Below are positions 57,207 to 64,000 of a DNA stretch of 64,000 nucleotides, piece after piece. Below the pieces are notes generated by a model, which ran no database searches, was not told the DNA's origin, and saw nothing but the letters and a program-made list of their open reading frames with translations. A program made the translations under genes and the position numbers. Source of the stretch: Hygrocybe punicea. Its lineage: Eukaryota; Basidiomycota; Agaricomycetes; Agaricales; Hygrophoraceae. Location of the stretch: NCBI GenBank assembly GCA_963556145.1, contig OY744468.1, positions 4,588,001-4,652,000 of the forward strand. Direction: 5' to 3'. Position 1 is the stretch's first letter; every line of letters starts with the position of its first letter.

Positions 57207-58151
57207 ATGTATCCGACGCCAAGGGAAGAAAATGTTATCAAGGCTGCAGAAATTTTGATGGAGGCAACGATGTCGAGGTACGATCCCTCTCATGACGCAT
57301 TTCATGGTCGGTCATCAGTTTCCTGCACAAGCTCTATTGGATGACCGTGTTCTGACAGTGCGACGCGTTCGGAAAACCGCCTTGTCCATCGCCTACGCCG
57401 TCTCTCATACCGCAAAAAGAAAACCTGATTTGCTAACTGTCGAACTCTCCGCGCTCTTGCACGATGTCCTCGACAAAAAATACGTGTCTGCAGAGCAAGC
57501 GTGCGATGCTTTCGCGTTCTTCGCCCCCTTTTTCCAAAGCATGGCCCAGAAGAATGGTGTGGATCTCGTAGCCGATGGCCGGGCACGCGAAATTGTCAAG
57601 ATTATCGATAATGTATCGTGGAGTACCGAAAAGAAGCTTAGGGAAGTCGGTAGGCTTGAGGATTGGCATAGAGACTGTATAGAATTACACTGTGTACAAG
57701 ACGCCGACCGCCTGGATGCCATCGGGGCATTTGGTGAGCCATTCAAATTTATTTCAAGTAGCATATGCTCATCTGTCGTCAAGGCATATTGAGGTCTGCC
57801 GCATACAGTGCGGTGATCAATCGGTATATTTACTTGCTCGTGCTGCGGGGAGCTCTATCAAGCTCAACATTATCACTCGCAGTCCACTCCATGTTCCCCC
57901 TGATCATCCACAAAAAGAAACCATGATTGAACACTTTCACAGCAAATTATTGAGCATCCGAGATAGACTTAAGACAGATCCGGGGAGACAGATGGGAGCC
58001 AAGCGGCATCACCTGGTGAGTTCTTTGACAGGAGGCCAAATGAAATCTTGCGATCAAGGGTTTTATGAAATAGATGCTGGATTTTCTCAAATCCGTTGAG
58101 GAGGAATACAACGCAAATGTTGATGGTGAACCGCTTGATACATACACATGA
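57207..58151 (+). CDS. HD-domain metal-dependent phosphohydrolase
   Basis: Five exons: 57207-57306, 57359-57733, 57784-57823, 57883-58015 and 58074-58151; 241 residues exactly. N-terminus MYPTPREENVIKAAEILMEA, then SHDAFHVRRVRKTALSIAYA, whose first metal His is near H33 and is completed across intron 1. The HD pair is H68-D69 in LSALLHDVLDKKY. A later QDADRLDAIGAFGILRSAAY carries the last metal Asp. This is the layout of small stand-alone HD hydrolases (bacterial YedJ/YpgQ-like), which cut nucleotide or other phosphoesters; the substrate is unknown. The C-terminus ends in an acidic helix (MLDFLKSVEEEYN). It converges with the RFC gene, with 64 bp between stops. Confidence 0.92.
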
Positions 58152-58215
58152 CGTACGCTTGGCAAGCAATGTGTTAGAAGCATCCCATGATAACATGCTG
58201 CCAGGGACATCTCCT

Positions 58216-59887
58216 TTAATCAAATCCTGTCATGTCGATATCCAAAAAGAAACACTGAAGCATCCGGTCAGGTCCCTGCAATTCACCACATGTGGCAAAA
58301 CCCACCTTGTACAAACTCATGACCTTTACGACCCAAGCCTCGAGATGATAGATTTTCTTGCTGCCCACACGCATACGGACCTCCTGGGAAACTAATCAAC
58401 GAGTTGCATCACCCTGAACATAAACAACTCACATAGACGGCAGCCCAATGCATGATATCTGCTTTCAAACTCTCGTCCACTCGCTCTACAACTCGCTCTG
58501 CTACCGTCTACAATAACCAAGAATCAGATTTGATCGGTCAAGTTTGTCTAGAAAACTGCCAAATTCGACATACCTTGAGGATGATAGTTGGGGGTATACA
58601 ATGGCTAAGCAGCTCGTAAAACTTCGCTCGGATTTCCATTACACGTGCAGGGCTTTGGTCTTGGACAATCAAATCCGCCACTTTATGACAGTACGTCTCC
58701 CAATCCGGTTTTGCAATGCTTATGGGGCCCGACAGATCTGGTCTAGTCGTGGATGGCAAGTGAGAACGCCGTCAATTGTCAAAATGGACACGACTCCTAC
58801 GATTGCATTTTCAGTGCCTCCAGGACAAGAATGGCTTTTCGGAGATTGCCATTCGAGTCCTCGACAATTTTCTCTGCTACATCTGGAGGTAGGTCGAAAG
58901 GGACTTTTTTTGCAACATATTTTAGCACTGTTTGCATCTGATATCAGGTCGAGATGTCAATTCACTAGTGCTGACAGAACGTGGCTTGATGACTATTCGC
59001 ACCTCTTGTGAATTCGGTGCTGCAACACGCATTAATAGGCATCGACTTTTGATAGGTGCAATGAGGCGGCTCGTGCTGTTAGCACAGAGGATAATACGCA
59101 TATTAGACATGTATTTTTCCATAGTTCTCCGAAGGGCAGCTTGTGCGTCCCTTGAGAGTGCATCTGCCTCATTGATGATGACCACTGTCAAACGAAAACG
59201 ATGTCAAACAATACAATAGAGACAACTTGTGATGGTGATGAACAGATTTGTAATTCAGACCTTTAAACCGTTGTTTGGCATTGAGATCAACCTGCTGTGT
59301 CTGGGCAATTTCCTTGAGAAGTTCTTGGATAACGACACGGTCGTAGTTGCCCGCCTCACTGTGAGATGTGCCATGCAAACGAACAACGATCCATCCATTC
59401 CGTGTGCAGATAAGCAATGCGAGACATACCTTGGCGTTATTTCCAAGTGAAAGTTGCTCTGCACGATATTCACTTCGAGCCTTCGTTTTGACGGTGACAG
59501 AAATACTCGTTGATCGATTTTCAACTGTTTGGATAACGATTCCATTCGATAAATTAGAGTGTTGACGGCCAAATTGATTACCTTTTCAACCCCAGCGCCG
59601 AACAATTGCCTCAAAGTGCAACTCACACGGGTCTTTTTGCCCGCGCCTGAGGGTCCATAGAAGAGCATATGGGGGAAATCTCCAGATGCAGCCTTGTGAT
59701 AGCAGCTAATCAGCGGACGAAGGCATCCTTAACATCAAGAGCACAGACAAGAGATTTGAGCCTGGTAGACAGTCCATTATGATAATGAAGATTATCGAGA
59801 GTCCTTGGACGAAACTTCCCATAAGATAGAGTAAGTAAGGAGAAAAAAAGGCCAGTGTTATCTGACCTGGTCAACCCACAGCGACAT
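58216..59887 (-). CDS. RFC5: Replication factor C small subunit (yeast Rfc5 / human RFC3 type)
   Basis: Eleven exons: 59867-59887, 59749-59814, 59582-59692, 59430-59524, 59261-59358, 59003-59184, about 58801-58936, 58574-58742, 58433-58507, 58306-58383 and 58216-58254. MSLWVDQFRPRTLDNL, then HMLFYGPSGAGKKTRVSC: the P-loop with GAGKKT typical of Rfc5. Next EVNIVQSNFHLEITPSEAGN, VVIINEADALSRDAQAALRR (Walker B with N instead of D, as in this subunit) and SRLIAPIKSRCLLMRVAAP (SRC motif). The C-terminal collar has GNLRKAILVLEALKMQS, AKPDWETYCHKVADLIV and YELLSHCIPPT. Part of the clamp loader that opens PCNA. One problem: the junction between 59003 and 58936 cannot be closed in frame with a normal GT-AG intron, so either an unusual splice site or a 1-bp error exists there. 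Confidence 0.88.
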
Positions 59888-60306
59888 TCGCGAGGCGTGT
59901 GACAGTCGTGGAAAGAAAAGACGACACAGTTCGTGACGTCACGCGTTCCGAGTCTACTACAGTATCGTGGTATCCTGGCTTAGTATACGCTCCTATCACT
60001 GAGTTTCCTGAGCCCTAGACTCAGTCGAGATTGAGCCCTATATACGGCTGACCGCTCCCAAGCTTGTCGATGCATTGCTATACGGTTTTGACCCTCGGAA
60101 AGACCTTCATAATCGCAACTTGTATGGTCTGGAGTGTTGGTTTCCGCGCTGATGGATGATCCGTCTATGAACCAGGTCTAAACCGCTTTCCCAGACTGCC
60201 GGTCCAAAACTACTAATCTGAAAGATGTGAAGAAGGTTAACTCTGATGGCCCGGGTGTAACTGATAAATAACACCCAACATCTGCCTTTCCTTCTCTACC
60301 ATCATC
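59888..60306. promoter_or_regulatory. Divergent promoter region, RFC5 / alcohol oxidase
   Basis: 419 bp between divergent starts. A TATA-like CTATATAC lies at about 60039, some 265 bp upstream of the alcohol oxidase ATG. Just before that ATG is a C/T-rich stretch (CTTTCCTTCTCTACC) common in front of strongly expressed fungal genes. No other motif named. Confidence 0.4.
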
Positions 60307-62991
60307 ATGTCCAAGTTATCAAACGAAGTATACGACATAATCTTTGCTGGAGGTGAGTCACAGTGACCATGATCTTGAATGCAACATCATAACTGGTTTC
60401 AGGCGGTACGACGTCCTGCGTGATCGCGGGTCGCCTGGCCGCCGCGGACCCCTCTTTAAAGATTCTTGTCCTGGAAGCAGGACTTCACACTAAGGAAATT
60501 GATGAGCATGTTCAGCCCGTCAAATTCTTGAGTCATCATGTCCCCAGTAAAAACACGATGACATTCAACGTAGCGAAACCAAGTGACGACGTTGGAGGTC
60601 GGGCAGTTGTTGTTCCTTGTGCGCATTGCGTTGGGGGCGGTTCTAGTGTCAATTGTATGTTGTCGCCTTACTGTGCAATCCTGTCTTCGCCTTGATAATT
60701 CATTCAAGTTATGATGTACACCCGAGCTTCAGCCTCTGACTATGATGACTGGGAGACTCAATATCAGAATCTTGGATGGGGTTCGAGATGTTTGACCCCC
60801 CTCTTAGCCAAAGTTTGCCCATCGTAAATCTTTGTTGGTCATTGCTGACCCGAATGGTAGACTGAGAGCTATCAAGTAAAACCAAATGAACCTACACATG
60901 GATACTCTGGGCCTCTCAAAGTCTCTTATGGTGGTGTTTATACCAATGTCGGAAAACACTTCCTTGAAACAGCTGCTAAATATGACCAAGAGCGAGAACA
61001 AGTCGACGACGCCAACGCTTTACATTCTTGTAATGGTTATTCCGTAGGTCTTAAATTATAGGATTTTTCCTTATCGCTGATTGCCACTCTAACTCATAGA
61101 GATGGCCCAAGTAAGTAGTGCAGTGGAAAGATCGTACCTATAATGACCCTAAATTTCGATGCCAAGATGGATCGACGGCGAGACCGGGAGACGCTCCGAT
61201 GTGCCACATCATTTTATCTACAACCAGAGTTCTAATAAAAACCTGCAAGTACTGGATGGATTCAAAGTGATACGCGTTATTTTCGAGTAAGCATTATTTT
61301 TACCTCCGTATTTTCATATTTTCGTGCAATGACACCTTCCAGGGATGACCGAGCTGTGGGGGTCGAATACGTCAATGATGTTGCCGTTATTGCCGATGCC
61401 GATCAGGTTGTTCATTCCGTTCGTGCATCAAAACTGGTTGTTGTGTCCGCTGGTGCCTTCGGATCTCCAGCCATTCTCGAAAGGTCGGGTATTGGAGCCA
61501 AGGCTGTCCTGGAGAAAAGTGGTGTGAAACAGATCGTCGACCTACCCGGAGTCGGAGAAAACTATCAAGGTTGGCATAAATTCAACTTCTTCTCCAATCC
61601 CTCATGAAGAGAGACTCTGCAGATCATAATTTGTGCTCTCTCCCTTATTTGGCATCCAGTGAAGCAGAGACTCTCGACAGTATCTTTAGAGGAGACCAAG
61701 CAGAGATTGCAGGTGCGTCTCCTGTAAATGGATGTCACCATTTGCTGACCTTTGATGGAAGGGCTCATGGATCAGTGGTCTAAAGATGGTAAAGGGTATA
61801 TCGCTCATAAGTGAGTTGACTTTGAACGTAATTTTCATGCAGAGTGTTAGTGTCTTACTCTGTTTGAACCTCGCAGTGGCATTGACGCCGGAATCAAGTA
61901 CCGACCCAACTCCGAGGAACTGAAGGAAATGGGACCTGAATTCCAATCGAGGTGGTCAGAATATTATGCCAATGCTCCAGATAAGCCTGTATTCTGGATG
62001 GGTCCCTTTTCTGCGTGAGTCTGCTCTTTGTTCATAGCTTGCGGTAGAAATTTATCCCCTCTAGCCTTCTCGGTGGTCAAGAGGCTGTACCTCCTCGTAA
62101 ATATTTCACGTTGGCGTACTATTCGGTATGAATTCTGCACAAAGAGACCTATCATCCGTCCCACACATATTATTCTAGGAGTATCCTATATCCAAGGGCT
62201 ATCTGCACATCACATCTGGACAAGATCCACATGCTACCCCCGACTTCGACCCCGGTTTTCTTAGAATGTAAGTCTCATTCGTTCTTCGGTACTACTTTCT
62301 GAGCGCGGAAACTGTTGTATGTAGCCCTGCAGATGTAGCAGTCCTGAGGCTTGCATTCAAGAAAGCGCATGAAATTGCGCGTCGCATGCCTATCTTCGAA
62401 GGGGCGTTACTACCGAGGCACCCAACATTCGCCGAAGGCAGTACCGCAGCCTACAAGGACTCCAGTCCTGTTGACATCTCCGCATCTGACATCGTGTATT
62501 CAGCTGAAGATGACAAGGTCATTGATGCTTTCAACAGGAATATCAGTGAGTATTTCATTCTGCATCAACGATCTCAACTGTCTAAAATGGCATGGTCTCG
62601 CAGTGCAAACGACGTGGCATTCGGTACGATTATAGAGTTACTAGCATGCAAAGACAAATTTAAAGGATTATTCAGCTTGGCACTTGCGCGATGAAACCAA
62701 GGGATCAGGGAGGTGTTGTGGATGCACATCTGAATGTCTATGGCGTCAAAGGACTTAAAGTGGCTGGTGAGTCCGACTCGTAACGGTCAGGAGTGTTCGT
62801 CCCTTATTTCTTTGCAAAACAGATATGTCCATCGCTCCTTCCAATGTTGGCGCGGTGAGCCTTCGATATAGCTTGTTTTACATTTTACTGGTACTGAGAT
62901 AAGACATCGATAGAACACCTACTCTACGGCCCTGGTGATCGGGGAGAAAGCTGCAGTGATTATTGCCCGAGAACTCGGATTTGACATTTGA
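60307..62991 (+). CDS. AOX: GMC alcohol (methanol) oxidase
   Basis: Seventeen exons between 60307 and 62991: 60307-60352, 60403-60654, 60709-60812, 60861-61043, 61100-61110, 61167-61286, 61343-61569, 61623-61712, 61762-61810, 61877-62014, 62065-62125, 62179-62267, 62325-62545, 62604-62623, 62676-62766, 62823-62854 and 62914-62991. Total 604 codons (603 residues). FAD-binding start YDIIFAGGGTTSCVIAGRLA, then HCVGGGSSVNFMMYTRAS (GMC signature), SAGAFGSPAILERSGIG (second signature), HITSGQDPHATPDFDPGF and the active-site pair TTWHSLGTCAMKP and VGANTYSTAL. These blocks are those of fungal alcohol oxidases, which oxidise methanol and short alcohols to aldehyde and H2O2; in wood-decay fungi they supply peroxide. 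The C-terminus ELGFDI has no SKL-type peroxisome signal. An 11-nt exon is required at 61100. Confidence 0.95.
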
Positions 62992-63168
62992 AATTGGAGC
63001 GCGTTTGCGTCTCAATAATTGTACTTGTAAGTTAGGGAGAATCGTTCAATGGAAGCTCCTTTCAATATTTTCAATATTTTTTGAGTTACCTTGGCTCATT
63101 AGGCATGCATAACATTGGAAATCTTGAATAAATTACATGTATGTGATTCAATCTCTGAAATCCCTTCG

Positions 63169-64000
63169 TCAAAATGTTACACGATCTATCTCGAAGTTCC
63201 CTGTAACTTCCCTCACATGATCTACCAATACTTCCCGTCTGTCCACATACACGGCACTTACAATCTCCCTCTCCAGCCATGTTTTCTCCATGCCAATGAT
63301 GGGTCCGAGCGTGTAGTGTACAGATAGAGCAGAGAGGGCGCCTCCATATGCATGTGAAATGCCTGTATATAATGCGATTAGATATGGACTGCGACATATA
63401 GGCAGTAACGAACCTGTATCGATAATGATAATTTTACCATTGCATCGCGAGACGATCCCCTGGGAACATTAAGTTTGTATGCGCAAGCACGATCTCTGCA
63501 AAAAACTGACATGCAAATCGGGTGTATGACCCATAATCATCCTCCGCGTCCCAGTTTTTTGTAATACCTCATCTACATCTTCGCATACCTCTGCCGTCCT
63601 GTCAAGTGCCCATCCTCTATACCAGAGTGGGCCATCTGAGCCGTACATGTCTGCTTCTTGACGCGTGGTACCTATAAATAGGCATCAATTACTCTGGAGT
63701 CAAGTATCACTGGGCGTATTAGCACCTGCAGGCAAGCCAGGATATGGATGCGGTGGGTGTGGGAGCGGTTGAACACGATGCTGGAGTTTGCGAAGGAGAG
63801 AGGCGGAGAGCGAGTTTATGTTCGAAGGAAAGGGTGTCAATTCGCCATAGGTGGGAGATAGTCCGCCGTGGACGAATGAGAGCGCAGAATGAGACAGAGG
63901 ATTATCCTCATCTTCGTCTTCGCCATGGTAATGAAGTGATGAGGGAGGATAGTCTGTATTTGGGGGGCCGAGAGAGGGGTGAAGCGGAAGGCGAGAGGCA
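63169..64000 (-). CDS. Calcineurin-like metallophosphoesterase, 5' end beyond window
   Basis: Minus strand, exons 63726-64000 (continuing off the window), 63511-63671, 63414-63459 and 63169-63362. Motifs: SFVHGGLSPTYGELTPF (a G-G/H metal-binding block), MYGSDGPLWYRGWALDRTAE, RMIMGHTPDLHGIVSRCNGK (the GH..H motif) and IIDTGISHAYGGALSALSVH. This layout fits Shewanella-like protein phosphatases and related PPP-fold phosphoesterases in fungi and plants. Introns are 45-54 bp and GT-AG. Ends at TGA 63169-63171, 178 bp from the convergent stop of the alcohol oxidase gene. The first metal-binding GD.H block should lie outside the window. Confidence 0.88.

Noticed and set aside
1..64000. tRNA and rRNA genes
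   Set aside because: No cloverleaf-like sequence with a plausible T-loop and acceptor stem, and no rRNA segment, was noticed by eye; a tRNA search program would be needed to be sure.

Overview
The window is from a basidiomycete fungus, almost certainly an Agaricomycete. Evidence: genes broken by many 45-75 bp GT-AG introns, a methanol/alcohol-oxidase-type GMC enzyme, a basidiomycete-style Gypsy polyprotein, a CACTA (tnp2) transposase of the kind common in mushroom genomes, and many TIR and LTR insertions. All calls come from reading the sequence by eye; no search was run.

Layout. 1-2650: two minus-strand host genes (a partial coiled-coil protein resembling fungal Ncp1, and a bHLH transcription factor). 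2650-5064: no recognisable gene. 5065-21985: transposon-rich. It holds a hAT-like element with an 8-bp target duplication, a basidiomycete repeat-gene pseudogene, a CACTA transposase gene with an internal inversion, and several solo LTRs with perfect 5-bp duplications. 20791-22004 is a foldback element with two palindrome centres. 22086-23324: intact TAN1 (tRNA acetyltransferase accessory protein, 8 exons). 23325-26535: AT-rich non-coding DNA and a TIR element. 26536-47895: one minus-strand Na+/K+-ATPase-like P-type ATPase gene spread over 21 kb. It is split by solo LTRs and by a 15-kb nested nest: a degenerate Gypsy element that itself carries two palindromic or near-palindromic hAT MITEs, a rearranged LTR element, a CAG-rich TIR element and a 4.66-kb hAT-like element. 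Inside that hAT-like element sits a young LTR element whose only long ORF is an 881-codon proline-rich repeat protein. 48331-49094: TA-flanked MITE. 49320-50960: WD40 pseudogene.

51255-64000 is a compact, conserved gene block: GT8 glycosyltransferase (-), Nudix/diphosphoinositol-polyphosphate phosphohydrolase (-), ZIP/KE4 zinc transporter (-), HD-domain phosphohydrolase (+), replication factor C subunit (-), alcohol oxidase (+) and a calcineurin-like phosphoesterase (-, runs off the window). The ZIP and HD genes start only 76 bp apart, head to head; HD and RFC converge with 64 bp between stops.

Most interesting points: the LTR element with a proline-rich repeat ORF and no pol, sharing its primer-binding site with the larger LTR family here; the precise inversion inside the CACTA transposase; the 5-nt microexon implied in the zinc transporter; and at least four independent hAT-type insertions with exact 8-bp duplications.
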